A stretch of DNA of 64,000 nt from an uncultured Sediminibacterium sp. (GTDB taxonomy: Bacteria > Bacteroidota > Bacteroidia > Chitinophagales > Chitinophagaceae): positions 11,165 through 75,164 of the forward strand of contig NZ_CAMLMJ010000021.1 in the NCBI RefSeq assembly GCF_946481145.1. Direction: 5' to 3'. Each line of letters begins with the position of its first letter. The first letter of the stretch is position 1. Below the pieces are notes generated by a model that did no database searches, was not told where the DNA came from, and saw nothing but the letters and a program-made list of their open reading frames with translations. The position numbers and the translations under genes were made by a program. Positions 15,973 through 25,140 of this stretch are shown one piece after another.

Positions 15973-17937
15973 ATGTTGATCGGCTTACAGAATGTGACTT
16001 TTGAGTTTGGTGCCCGTGTTATTGTGGAAGATGCCACCTGGCATATCCAACCCGGCGACCGTATTGGTTTAATCGGTTATAATGGCACCGGAAAATCGAC
16101 CCTTTTAAAGGTACTGGTGGGAGAATATACCCCATCAAAAGGAACGGTTGAAAAAGGAAAAGAAACAACCATTGGATACCTGCACCAGGATTTGCTGAGC
16201 TTCGATACCAACGACACCATAACCGAAGTTGCTCTTGGCGCTTTTGAAAGGGTGCGTCAACTGGAAAAAGATATTGAGCGTTTGGGTATTGAACTTGAAA
16301 AAGATCCCGAAAACAATGACCTGCTCATTCAATACACCGATGCCCTTCATGAGCTTGATGTATTGGACGGATACAATATTCACCACAAGGCAGAAGAAGT
16401 ATTACATGGACTCGGTTTCAGTAATGAAGACCTCTCCCGCCCCTACAAAGAATTTAGTGGTGGATGGAGAATGCGGGTACTGCTCTGTAAAATGATCTTA
16501 CAGAAACCTGATGTACTCCTGCTCGATGAGCCTACCAACCACCTCGATCTTCCTTCTATTGAATGGTTGGAAAAATACCTGATCCACTACCAGGGTAGTG
16601 TTGTGATTGTGAGCCACGATAAATTTTTCCTGAACAGAATGGTCAACAAAATCGTAGAAGTTTACCAGCAGGAACTACATATTTATTCTGGCGACTATTC
16701 CTATTATGAAACTGAAAAAGCCTTGCGCATAGAAATGCAGCAAAAAGCTTTTGAAAACCAACAGGATTATATCCGTCAGCAGGAAAGATTTATTGAACGC
16801 TTCAAGGCCAAAGCAAGTAAAGCTGCTCAGGCACAAAGTATTCAGAAGCGACTGGATAAAATTGATAAAATTGAAGACGTAAAACTGGAAAGACCTGACT
16901 TACGCATCAACTTCCAGTTAGATAAAGTGCCGGGGAAAGTATTGGCTGAATTGAAAAATGCGAGTAAAAGTTTTGGAAAGATAAAAATCCTTGAAGCAGC
17001 CAATGCAGAAATTGAGCGTGGCGATAAAATTGCACTGATTGGTGCAAACGGAAAGGGTAAATCAACCGTGTTACGCATGGTAGGTGGCACAGAACCATTT
17101 GAAGGTGAACGTGTATGGGGACATAATGTAGAAGAAAGCTTCTATGCCCAACATCAGTTGGAAGCGCTTACTTTAACCAATACTATACTCGAAGAATTAC
17201 AACAATGTGGCAGCAAAAAAACCGACGTAGAACTACGTGCTTTACTCGGAGCTTTCTTATTCAGTGGTGATGATGTAGACAAACGTATTCGCGTATTAAG
17301 TGGTGGTGAAAAGGCACGTGTTGCACTGGCAAAAACCATTGTAAGCAAAGCCAACTTCCTCATTCTTGATGAACCTACCAACCACCTTGATATGCATTCG
17401 GTAGAGTTATTGGCAGAGGCATTGAATAAATACGAAGGCAGCATTATACTCGTAAGCCACGATCGTTATTTCATTTCAAAAACAGCTAATAAAATCTGGG
17501 AGATTGTTGACCACCAGATCAAAGAATTTAAAGGCACTTATCAGGAATGGGTGGAATGGAATGAGCGGATGGAGAAGATGAAGAATAATAGTCCGGAAGT
17601 CAGGAAGACCGAAAGTCCGAAAGAGAAGGCGGTTGAGGTTGAGGTTAAAAAAGAAACAGTAACTGCGAATAATTCCTCCAACCAGGCTATTGATAGGGAG
17701 AAGCAGAAAGAATTACAGAAGCAAAAACGCAGACTTACCAACCTCGAAGCAGAACTGAATAAATGCAAGGAAGAAAAAGCCAGACAGGAAGCTGCATTGG
17801 GTGACCCTTCCAATTATTCCGACCCTAAAAAATTCCAGGAACTCGAAGCGGCTTATAAACAAACACAGGCTAAGTGGAATGATCTTAATAAAGAATATGA
17901 GGAAGTGTTTGAACTTGTGATGGAGATGGAGGGGTGA
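15973..17937 (+). CDS. ABC-F family ATPase (ribosome-associated)
   Basis: A cytosolic protein with two ABC domains and no membrane segment, of the ABC-F class that acts in the ribosomal E site (translation rescue or antibiotic protection). Domain 1 has Walker A GYNGTGKST (35-43), signature SGGWRMR and LLLDEPTNHLD. A charged inter-domain linker follows (about 240-300). Domain 2 has GANGKGKST, LSGGEKARVALAK and LILDEPTNHLD. The C-terminus (about 560-654) is a coiled coil, as in Uup-type members. At 654 residues it fits the Uup/YdiF groups. Residues about 539-553 (SPEVRKTESPKEKA) are encoded by AGTCCGAAAG-type repeat words otherwise seen between genes. A specific resistance role cannot be claimed. 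Confidence 0.92.
   Translation: MLIGLQNVTFEFGARVIVEDATWHIQPGDRIGLIGYNGTGKSTLLKVLVGEYTPSKGTVEKGKETTIGYLHQDLLSFDTNDTITEVALGAFERVRQLEKDIERLGIELEKDPENNDLLIQYTDALHELDVLDGYNIHHKAEEVLHGLGFSNEDLSRPYKEFSGGWRMRVLLCKMILQKPDVLLLDEPTNHLDLPSIEWLEKYLIHYQGSVVIVSHDKFFLNRMVNKIVEVYQQELHIYSGDYSYYETEKALRIEMQQKAFENQQDYIRQQERFIERFKAKASKAAQAQSIQKRLDKIDKIEDVKLERPDLRINFQLDKVPGKVLAELKNASKSFGKIKILEAANAEIERGDKIALIGANGKGKSTVLRMVGGTEPFEGERVWGHNVEESFYAQHQLEALTLTNTILEELQQCGSKKTDVELRALLGAFLFSGDDVDKRIRVLSGGEKARVALAKTIVSKANFLILDEPTNHLDMHSVELLAEALNKYEGSIILVSHDRYFISKTANKIWEIVDHQIKEFKGTYQEWVEWNERMEKMKNNSPEVRKTESPKEKAVEVEVKKETVTANNSSNQAIDREKQKELQKQKRRLTNLEAELNKCKEEKARQEAALGDPSNYSDPKKFQELEAAYKQTQAKWNDLNKEYEEVFELVMEMEG
17587..17631 (+). 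repeat. AGTCCGAAAG-family words inside the ABC-F reading frame
   Basis: AGTCCGGAAGTCAGGAAG followed by ACCGAAAGTCCGAAAG lies in frame in the hydrophilic linker before the C-terminal coiled coil. The same words form paired arms at 26.0, 33.9 and 34.6 kb. Only one arm is present here. Confidence 0.75.
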
Positions 17938-18281
17938 GGAAATCAAAAGTCAAAAGTCAAAATTCAAAAAAGTTAACTAACTGCCGATTCGATTGAAGGG
18001 GTTTGGGGTTATTGGGTGGGATGGGGATGATTGGTAAAATGTAATATTTGAAGTCTGTAATACTATTCTGTTGAAGGAATGGATCTAATTTGGCTGACTA
18101 AACTCACACATAGGATTATCTGCCCCTTGTTTTTCACCGAGAAAACCCTGTTTTTTGCCCAATATTTTAATAAGCACTGGCATTTCTAATTGTTTGGTGT
18201 AACTTACTTAGGTCGATAATGGCAACCCAAAGCGGCAATACTTCGTATTGCCCTATATCAATCACCCAACAATAAGTAACA
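17938..18281. other. Intergenic region with CAAAATTC-type words and an 8-bp hairpin
   Basis: AAAGTCAAAATTC-type words lie at 17939-17973, directly after the ABC-F stop. Near the other end, GGCAATAC (18234-18241), loop TTC, GTATTGCC (18245-18252) forms a perfect hairpin 29 nt upstream of the next ATG, a possible operator or leader hairpin. I see nothing gene-like between. Confidence 0.5.
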
Positions 18282-19388
18282 ATGAAAAAGAATTATTTCT
18301 ACTTCGTTACGGTTTTAGCTGGTATTGCATTATTAGCTGCCACTAAGCCCTTTACCAGATCACCTCTGGGCCTCAGCAAAGGGACACCCGATATTAAATC
18401 GGTGAGTGCTTTAACTTTTGGTAAGGACGGAATACTCTTCATTGGAGATTCGAAAGGAGCTACCATTTTTGCTATAGATACCAAAGATGCTAAAAACAAT
18501 AATAATGCAGCAAAGATTGATGTTACCGGAATCGATCAAAAAATAGCCGAAGCCCTGGGCACAGAGAAAGAAAAAATCACCATTACAGATATGGCTGTAA
18601 ACCCCATTTCAAAAAAACTTTATATCTCCCTTCAAAATAGTGATGGTACACCTGTGATAGTAAAATTGGAGGGTGAAAAAATTGAAGCGGTTGGTTTAAA
18701 AGATGTCGACTTTTCAAGTATTACCCTTAATGACGTAGCGGCTGAAGATGCTAAAGATGCAAGAGGTCGTTCTTTGCGCGTGTCGGCTATTTCCGATATG
18801 GGCTTTGCAAACGGTAAAGTATTGGTAAGCGGACTCTCGAACAAAGAATTCAGTTCATCTCTTCGCAGTATTCCTTTTCCTTTTACCAATCAGCAGGATA
18901 TGGCTTCATTGGAAATGTACCATGGCGCGCATGGCCGTTTTGAAACCACTTCTCCTATCCGCACTTTTACTACCGGAAAAATCAATGGTAAAGAATATAT
19001 TATTGCGAGTTATACCTGTACACCACTCGTTCTTTATCCCCTGGATGAATTAAAATCGGGCCAGCATGTTAAAGGAAGAACCGTTGCAGAAATGGGCAGT
19101 GGTAATACTCCTATTGACATGACAACCATAACCAAAGGTGGCGAAACTTATTTGATCATGGGTAATACCGCCCGTTCTGTATCGGAAGTAAATTATAAAG
19201 CCATTGCAGCATTTGAAGGAACCATCACAGAAAGAATTGCTACTACTGCGGGAACGGCATTTGTATTATTACCCAATTTGACCAAAGTACAACAGATGGA
19301 TAAACTGGATAATAACAATGTAGTAATCATGCAGAAAAAAGACAATGGCTCATTGGATCTGACTACTGTAAAGAATAATGCATTGTAA
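18282..19388 (+). CDS. Secreted protein of unknown function, possible beta-propeller
   Basis: A 368-residue exported protein (signal peptide about 1-20, MKKNYFYFVTVLAGIALLAA). The repeating pattern of short strands, such as SVSALTFGKDGILFIGDSKG, ITDMAVNPISKKLYISLQNS and RVSAISDMGFANGKVLVSGL, resembles beta-propeller blades (SMP-30/YVTN-like), but I cannot name the family. There is no lipobox and no TonB or enzymatic motif. A hairpin with a T-run follows its stop, and a lipoprotein gene starts within or over that hairpin. The close pairing suggests a joint envelope function, which is inference. Confidence 0.65.
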   Translation: MKKNYFYFVTVLAGIALLAATKPFTRSPLGLSKGTPDIKSVSALTFGKDGILFIGDSKGATIFAIDTKDAKNNNNAAKIDVTGIDQKIAEALGTEKEKITITDMAVNPISKKLYISLQNSDGTPVIVKLEGEKIEAVGLKDVDFSSITLNDVAAEDAKDARGRSLRVSAISDMGFANGKVLVSGLSNKEFSSSLRSIPFPFTNQQDMASLEMYHGAHGRFETTSPIRTFTTGKINGKEYIIASYTCTPLVLYPLDELKSGQHVKGRTVAEMGSGNTPIDMTTITKGGETYLIMGNTARSVSEVNYKAIAAFEGTITERIATTAGTAFVLLPNLTKVQQMDKLDNNNVVIMQKKDNGSLDLTTVKNNAL

Positions 19389-19407
19389 TAGCAGTAGAAA
19401 TATTCAA

Positions 19408-19447
19408 AATAACAGGTTATGCAATTTGCGTAACCTGTTATTTTTTT
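19408..19447 (+). terminator. Intrinsic terminator overlapping the next gene's signal-peptide codons
   Basis: AATAACAGGTTA (19408-19419) pairs with TAACCTGTTATT (19431-19442); the loop adds four more pairs, and T7 follows (19441-19447). It lies 20 bp after the stop at 19388. It is also inside, or at the start of, the next reading frame. Confidence 0.8.
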
Positions 19448-20487
19448 GTCTTGCTACGCTGTTTTCCTGCTCGGATGAACAAAAAAATATTGTGGTTATT
19501 TGGGAGGCGAATAAGGCAAAAGCAGTAATAATACCCAGGCAGTTACTAAAGGATGTACCTGCATCCTCCGTCAAAAGCACAGTGAGGATCAGAAAGGAAA
19601 ATGATACCACCACCCTGCTTGGTTACTATAATTTTCAGGATAGGTTAATTTTTGAGCCCCTGATTCCTTTTCAACGAGGTGCCAATTATGTTATTTCAGT
19701 GTTCGACAAAAAAGTGGCGAATTTTCAGATACCTGTTGACCAGAAACATAGTGCGCCTAAAGTGGTGACTGTCTATCCGCAGTTAGACACCATTCCTGAA
19801 AACACTTTGAAGCTGTACATTGAATTCTCACAACCCATGCGGGAGGGTGAATCCCTGCAGCATATCAGGCTCGTAAAAGCCAACAAAGATACTTTGACAG
19901 ATACTTTCCTCGATTTACAACCCGAGTTATGGAATGAGAACAGAACAGTTCTTACCATCTGGTTCGACCCCGGAAGAATTAAACGTAACCTGCAACCCAA
20001 TCTAAGGTTAGGCGCACCATTAGATGCCCATAAAAATTACCAGTTGATCATCTCCAAAAACTGGCAGGACACAGAGGGAGCAGCTTTGACGGATAATTAT
20101 GTAAAATCATTTGCAACAGTAATTCGTGACAGCTTATCTCCCAATCCTGAACACTGGAAAATAGAAGCACCCAAGGCGCAATCCATGGAACCGCTATTTA
20201 TTCATTTAGATAAAGCATTGGATCATTTTTTATTGTTAGACTGCCTGCAGGTTTTCGACCCAAAGGGTAATCTCGTAAAGGGTAGGTTGAATGTAACGGA
20301 TCAAGACCGGGCGTGGTATTTTATTCCGGAACAAAACTGGCATGCCGGCAGGTATACCCTGCGCATCTTATCGAAACTGGAAGATCTTGCAGGTAATAAC
20401 CTGAATAAAGTATTTGACCGGGATATAAAGAATACCAAAAAGCCTTCTACGCAGGAATTCTATACAAGGGATTTTGTAATAGAATAA
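19426..20487 (+). CDS. Lipoprotein with Ig-like (SbsA-type) domains, function unknown
   Basis: The frame is open from ATG 19378, overlapping the previous gene by 11 bp, but that start adds 16 residues and runs through a terminator hairpin. A TTG at 19426, in the hairpin loop, gives MRNLLFFCLATLFSC, a compact lipoprotein signal with Cys at 15, so I place the start there with moderate confidence. The mature protein has an N-terminal beta domain and an Ig-like domain with PKVVTVYPQLDTIPENTLKL then YIEFSQPM, the pattern of SbsA_Ig-type domains. A second such unit ends LRILSKLEDLAGNN. It is probably exposed at the envelope. It may act with the upstream secreted protein. Confidence 0.65.
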   Translation: MRNLLFFCLATLFSCSDEQKNIVVIWEANKAKAVIIPRQLLKDVPASSVKSTVRIRKENDTTTLLGYYNFQDRLIFEPLIPFQRGANYVISVFDKKVANFQIPVDQKHSAPKVVTVYPQLDTIPENTLKLYIEFSQPMREGESLQHIRLVKANKDTLTDTFLDLQPELWNENRTVLTIWFDPGRIKRNLQPNLRLGAPLDAHKNYQLIISKNWQDTEGAALTDNYVKSFATVIRDSLSPNPEHWKIEAPKAQSMEPLFIHLDKALDHFLLLDCLQVFDPKGNLVKGRLNVTDQDRAWYFIPEQNWHAGRYTLRILSKLEDLAGNNLNKVFDRDIKNTKKPSTQEFYTRDFVIE

Positions 20488-20860
20488 TCATTTCATACAT
20501 AGTAGTTATTCTAGTATTTATTTTTCTAAACTCCCTGAAAATCTTTGCCATACTCTACTGAGAAAGAATGTTTAAAATAACTCCTACGGTTTACACCTAT
20601 ACTTTGTCACCCAACTTTTGAAAGCAGATCAGTATTCTATATAATTATAAATTTACGAAACTTAAAATATTCAAAACAATTTCGTTAATGCACTTGACTA
20701 GTTTATAATCGGACTGACAAAAAAAATTGCGAAACCTTTTTCAAGTTTCGCAATTCCATTTTTCAACTCACCCAACCCTCTCTGCTTCGCAAAGAGGGCT
20801 TTAAAGCAGCAAACTTTTTTGACTTTTGAATTTTGACTTTTGAATTTTGAATTTGTCTTT
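20488..20860. other. Convergent intergenic region with terminator and words
   Basis: About 370 bp between convergent genes. It holds a strong terminator (20719-20755), a CCCTCT...AGAGGG hairpin (20776-20798) and TTTTGAATTTTGAC words (20818-20856) that abut the acyl-CoA dehydrogenase stop. The first 200 bp are AT-rich, with nothing recognisable. Confidence 0.5.
20719..20755 (-). terminator. Intrinsic terminator, acyl-CoA dehydrogenase side
   Basis: AATTGCGAAAC (20725-20735) and GTTTCGCAATT (20745-20755) form an 11-bp stem. On the minus strand eight Ts follow. It lies 105 bp after the acyl-CoA dehydrogenase stop. Confidence 0.75.
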
Positions 20861-22018
20861 TTACTTATTCAAAATACTCCTGCTAATCACAATCCTTTGC
20901 ACTTCACTTGTTCCCTCGTATATCTGTGTAATTTTTGCATCGCGCATGAGCCTTTCTACATGGTATTCTTTTACAAAACCATAACCACCATGCACCTGAA
21001 CAGCCTCTGTGGAGATCCACATAGCGGCTTCGCTTGCAAATACTTTGGCCATTGAAGAGCTAAGTGTATAGTCTATTTTATTGTCTTTTTCCCAGGCAGC
21101 TTTTAAGCAAAGTAAACGTGCAGCTTCAACCTTTGTAGCCATATCGGCTAATTTGAACTGAATTGCCTGATGATGCATAATTTCTTTACCAAAGGCTTTA
21201 CGCTGTTTGCTGTATGCCAGAGCCAGTTCGTAAGCACCACTTGCAATTCCTAAAGCCTGTGATGCAATACCTATACGACCACCAGCCAGTGTTTTCATTG
21301 CAAATTTGAAACCGAACCCGTCTTCTCCTATCCTATTTTCTTTGGGCACTTTTACATCGGTTAACAGAATGGTATGTGTATCGCTTCCGCGGATACCCAA
21401 TTTATTTTCCTTAGCCGCCACTGTTACACCAGGCCAGCTTTTTTCAACGATAAATGCATTAATACCCTTACTTCCTTTTGCAGGATCGGTTTGGGCCATT
21501 ACCAGGTATACAGATGCTGAAGAACCATTGGTAATCCAGTTTTTTGTTCCATTCAATAAGTAATAATCGCCCATATCTTCCGCAGTGGTGCGCTGACTGG
21601 TAGCATCACTTCCAGCCTCGGGCTCACTCAGCAAAAATGCGCCAATGTATAAATCACCGTCTTTACGTCCCTGCGCCAATGGTGTGAGGTATTTTTGTTT
21701 CTGTTCTTCACTGCCAAAAGCTTCCAGTCCCCAGCAAACAAGGCTGTTGTTTACGCTCATACACACACTCACACTCGCATCAATTTTACTGATTTCTTCC
21801 ATGGCCAGTACATAACTCACTGTATCCATACCAGCACCGCCATATTTGGGGTCAACCATCATACCCATAAAACCAAGTTCAGCTAATTGCATTATTTGTT
21901 CTTTGGGGAATTGTTGTTTCTCATCACGATCAATAACACCGGGTAAACATTCGTTTTGGGCAAAATCACGAGCCGCTTTCTGGATCATTAAATGTTCTTC
22001 ACTGAGTTGAAATTGCAT
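20861..22018 (-). CDS. Acyl-CoA dehydrogenase (short-chain type)
   Basis: An FAD enzyme that oxidises acyl-CoA to the 2-enoyl-CoA in fatty-acid or branched-chain amino-acid breakdown. At 385 residues it has all three domains: N-terminal helices, middle beta domain (LYIGAFLLSEPEAGSDATSQ), and C-terminal helices with the catalytic Glu in YEGTSEVQR (E368), the position used by short- and medium-chain members. KNWITNG and HHQAIQFKLADM are family marks. A TATTTTTG box lies at 22041-22048. No electron-transfer flavoprotein or thiolase gene is adjacent, so the exact chain specificity is open. Confidence 0.95.
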   Translation of the reverse strand: MQFQLSEEHLMIQKAARDFAQNECLPGVIDRDEKQQFPKEQIMQLAELGFMGMMVDPKYGGAGMDTVSYVLAMEEISKIDASVSVCMSVNNSLVCWGLEAFGSEEQKQKYLTPLAQGRKDGDLYIGAFLLSEPEAGSDATSQRTTAEDMGDYYLLNGTKNWITNGSSASVYLVMAQTDPAKGSKGINAFIVEKSWPGVTVAAKENKLGIRGSDTHTILLTDVKVPKENRIGEDGFGFKFAMKTLAGGRIGIASQALGIASGAYELALAYSKQRKAFGKEIMHHQAIQFKLADMATKVEAARLLCLKAAWEKDNKIDYTLSSSMAKVFASEAAMWISTEAVQVHGGYGFVKEYHVERLMRDAKITQIYEGTSEVQRIVISRSILNK

Positions 22019-22040
22019 ACTTTTTTAGGTTTTGGCGCTG

Positions 22041-22048
22041 CAAAAATA
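22041..22048 (-). promoter_or_regulatory. -7 box TATTTTTG of the acyl-CoA dehydrogenase gene
   Basis: The minus strand reads TATTTTTG, 22 nt before the start at 22018. A TTG lies 23 nt further upstream, slightly longer than the usual spacing. Confidence 0.45.
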
Positions 22049-22079
22049 AGCTAACAATCGTTAGGAAAGCACAATTTTG

Positions 22080-22218
22080 GAATTTTGATCATTGATTTTT
22101 TAATTTTTGATTTGGGCGGATAATACACCTAAAAGATAAAATTGCTTGATACATTAACCGATTGAAAATGGACATTAGACCATAAATCAAACAATCAATG
22201 ATCAAAAAATCAAAATTT
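22080..22218. repeat. Inverted word arms, CAAAAATC family, between divergent genes
   Basis: The left arm (22080-22113) and right arm (22183-22218) contain the same words (ATCATTGATTTTT, AATTTTGAT and complements), but in shuffled order. The arms can pair only in pieces. Confidence 0.6.
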
Positions 22219-22252
22219 CACACCTGAAATGTTAAACAAACGGCCATCTTTC

Positions 22253-22281
22253 TTTGTTTTCCTTATTGAATGATAACTTTG
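22253..22281 (+). promoter_or_regulatory. Promoter of the outer-membrane barrel gene (TTTG-N17-TAACTTTG)
   Basis: TTTG at 22253-22256 and TAACTTTG at 22274-22281, separated by 17 nt, match the Bacteroidota -33/-7 consensus. The ATG at 22352 is 70 nt downstream. Confidence 0.65.
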
Positions 22282-22351
22282 TATTATAATTCACCCCTCT
22301 CTGAGCATTTAGCAAACCTTTTTGTTTTCTTTTTTCACCAAACAAATTAGC

Positions 22352-24916
22352 ATGTTGAAACATTTACGACTCGTAATGATGGGATTTTTTTGTATAGCCA
22401 GGGTATTAGTATTTGCTCAGGATGAAAACGATATGGATATCAACAGTATATCTATTAAAGTTGCCAGTAACCGTATTTTCGGAAAAATAACCGATGTAAT
22501 CACCACAAAACCACTTGAAGCAGTTTCGGTACAATTATATTTAAAAGATAGTAAAGGAAATGATAGCCTTGTTAATGCCCTACTCACCAAAGCGAACGGT
22601 GATTTTCGATTTACCAATCTTCCAAAAGCCGATAGTTTCAAACTTGTTATAAGCAGCCTGGCGTATGCGGCGAAAAATTTCACTGTTTTATTCACGCCAG
22701 ACAATGTGCGAAAAATTCCTGAAACCGTATTTTTTGAAAAAGATCTTGGAAATATAGCATTGGAACAAGATGCCACCACCCTTACAGCAGTTGTTGTAAA
22801 ATCAACCGCAAAGCCGGCACTGGAAATGGGGATCGACAGAAAAATATTTAATGTTGAAAAAAGTCTTACGGCTACTGGAGGTACTGCAATAGATGTAATG
22901 AAAAATATTCCTTCTGTTTCGGTTGATGTGGAAGGAAATGTTCAACTACGAAACAGCCAGCCACAGATTTTTGTAGATGGTCGCCCAACCATTCTCACTC
23001 TCGATCAGATTCCATCAGATAATATTGAAACCATTGAACTTATTACAAACCCTTCTGCTAAATTCGATGCAGCAAGCTCAGGTGGTATCATCAATATTGT
23101 TCTTAAGAAAAATAAAAGAATCGGATTGAATGGTGTAGCAAGTATTGGTGGAGGTTATCCTGATATCTATAATGGTAACCTGGCCCTCAATGCACGGCAG
23201 GGTAAGGTTAATTTATTTGCAAGTGGTAGTATTAATCAGTCAGGTGGCATTGCACGGGGGGAGTCGCTCCGAGAAAACAGGGTCAATGGTGTTGCAGATA
23301 ATTACTTCAACCAGTATTCCAATAATGCCCGACTCAGGAGGTTTAATTCTATTCGTTTCGGTCTTGATTTCTTCCTTGATAACCGTAATACTATTTCATT
23401 TACACAGGGAATTGTAGATGGCAAATTTACCAACCGGGAAGTACAGGATCAGTATTACTTCAACCAACAAAAAGTATTACAACGCACCGGTGATCGTTTA
23501 TCAGAAAACAGGGCTGGGTTTAACAGGTATAACAGCCAACTTAATTTCACCCATAAATTCCCAGAGAACGGCAAGGAACTTACTGCTAATATCAATTACA
23601 ATTATGGTAATGGCAGTAATCTTTCCAATATCAGGAACGCTTTTTATAACACAGATGGTACACCTTATGCCCCCGAGGCACTGGTTAGAAATAATGGCAC
23701 CAACCGTAATAAACAAGTTACCTTCCAATTGGATTACAGCGATCCAATCGGCGAAAATGCAAAACTGGAAACCGGCTTGCGCTCCTATATGAATGATGTA
23801 AGCAGTTCTTTTAACGCTTTTGCCATCGGTAATGGCATTGAAACAAAACTACCCCTGAGTAACAATATCCGGTATAAAGAATCTGTACATGCAGGTTATA
23901 TTACTTACTCTAATAAAATAAACAGTTTTTCTTACCAGGCTGGTTTAAGGGCGGAATATTCTGAATTTGAAGGAGAGCTATTAGATAGTGCAAGAAAATT
24001 CGGGTACACTTACCCGAATAGCTGGGACAGGCTTTTTGACGGGTTCTTCCCCAGTTTGTTTCTTACCAAAACGATCAATGATAATACTGATATCCAGCTT
24101 AACTATAGCCGTAGAATCAGGAGACCAAATTTCAGGCAACTGAATCCATTTGTTGATATTACAGATCCGGTAAACCTTAACCAGGGTAACCCACAACTAC
24201 AGCCTGAATTCACCAATTCTTTTGAATTCAATTATAATACCAAATACAAAAGTGGAAGCTTTCTGGGTGTTTTGTATTTCAGGAATAACCAGCGAGATAT
24301 CACCCGTTTCAGTGATACCATTACTGCTGCACAATACCAGCAACTGAACAATGCTGCAGTTGATCCGAATGCAATTCTCAATACATTCATCAATGCCCAA
24401 TACACCAATCGCTGGGGAGCCGAGTTCACCCTTCAACATAAAATCGGGGCAGACTTCGACCTTACGCCAAGCATTAACCTGCAGTACCGAAAAGTGAAAG
24501 CAATTGTAGGCAAACTTGACCTTAGCAATCAGGGTTTTAATTGGGAATCTAAACTGATTGCCAATTATCGTTTTCCTACCAAACAAACTTCCTTCTTTAA
24601 AAACCTGAGCTTGCAAATGGTGGGCGAATACGAATCTATGGAAGTTACCGCACAGGGTAAATCGCTCGCGCAATACAGTATTGACATGGCCATAAGGAAG
24701 GATTTCCTGAAAGACAAAAAAGCCTCACTTACATTTGCTTTGAATGATGTTTTCAATACCAACAGAAACGGGAATATCTTCGATACAGACCTGTTTTACC
24801 AACAAGGCTATAACCGCCGAAACGTTCGCAATTTCCGTATCACTTTCTCCTACAAATTCGGAAGCGCCACGTTTAAGTTGTTTAATAACAGAAACAATAG
24901 AGACGAGGAGGATTGA
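22352..24916 (+). CDS. Outer-membrane beta-barrel protein (TonB receptor-like, CarboxypepD_reg)
   Basis: A large outer-membrane protein. I start it at ATG 22352 (MLKHLRLVMMGFFCIARVLV, signal peptide); an in-frame TTG at 22322 is less likely. It is 854 residues. A carboxypeptidase-like regulatory domain (about 35-120; GKITDVITTKPLEAVSVQLY) is followed by a plug-like region (ATGGTAIDVMKNIPSVSVDV, then PQIFVDGRPTILTLDQIPSD) and a long barrel of the OMP_b-brl_3 type (SRRIRRPNFRQLNPFVDITD). Its C-terminus is basic and acidic (NNRNNRDEED), without a terminal Phe. No TonB box is evident. The substrate is unknown. The same architecture recurs at 34881-37328. Confidence 0.88.
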   Translation: MLKHLRLVMMGFFCIARVLVFAQDENDMDINSISIKVASNRIFGKITDVITTKPLEAVSVQLYLKDSKGNDSLVNALLTKANGDFRFTNLPKADSFKLVISSLAYAAKNFTVLFTPDNVRKIPETVFFEKDLGNIALEQDATTLTAVVVKSTAKPALEMGIDRKIFNVEKSLTATGGTAIDVMKNIPSVSVDVEGNVQLRNSQPQIFVDGRPTILTLDQIPSDNIETIELITNPSAKFDAASSGGIINIVLKKNKRIGLNGVASIGGGYPDIYNGNLALNARQGKVNLFASGSINQSGGIARGESLRENRVNGVADNYFNQYSNNARLRRFNSIRFGLDFFLDNRNTISFTQGIVDGKFTNREVQDQYYFNQQKVLQRTGDRLSENRAGFNRYNSQLNFTHKFPENGKELTANINYNYGNGSNLSNIRNAFYNTDGTPYAPEALVRNNGTNRNKQVTFQLDYSDPIGENAKLETGLRSYMNDVSSSFNAFAIGNGIETKLPLSNNIRYKESVHAGYITYSNKINSFSYQAGLRAEYSEFEGELLDSARKFGYTYPNSWDRLFDGFFPSLFLTKTINDNTDIQLNYSRRIRRPNFRQLNPFVDITDPVNLNQGNPQLQPEFTNSFEFNYNTKYKSGSFLGVLYFRNNQRDITRFSDTITAAQYQQLNNAAVDPNAILNTFINAQYTNRWGAEFTLQHKIGADFDLTPSINLQYRKVKAIVGKLDLSNQGFNWESKLIANYRFPTKQTSFFKNLSLQMVGEYESMEVTAQGKSLAQYSIDMAIRKDFLKDKKASLTFALNDVFNTNRNGNIFDTDLFYQQGYNRRNVRNFRITFSYKFGSATFKLFNNRNNRDEED

Positions 24917-24917
24917 T

Positions 24918-25132
24918 AGGATGGCTGATTGCTGATGTCGGATTTTGGATTGTTGGATGTCAGATGGCAGATGGCAGATTTGGGATGGATGATGCTTGAT
25001 GTCTGATCGCTGATTTCGAATTTTGGATTTCATATAGCAGATTAGTTTTTTGTTGGAGGAGAGATAAATAAATCATATCCCCTTCCATAATAATATCTTC
25101 CATCATAAATCTGCCATCTGACATCTGACATT
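24918..25132. repeat. Word-repeat arms, CAGATGTC family
   Basis: A long left arm (24918-25030) of GATGTCAGATGGCAGAT-like and GCTGATTTCGGATTT-like words follows the barrel stop. A shorter right arm (25107-25132; AATCTGCCATCTGACATC) precedes the amidase stop. The genes are convergent. Confidence 0.75.
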
Positions 25133-25140
25133 TAAAAATT

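Noticed and set aside
15973..17937. Antibiotic-resistance ABC-F (Vga/Msr/Optr type)
   Set aside because: Linker and C-terminal coiled coil resemble housekeeping Uup/YdiF-type proteins; resistance cannot be inferred.
22322..22351. TTG start for the outer-membrane barrel protein
   Set aside because: The ATG at 22352 gives a better signal peptide.
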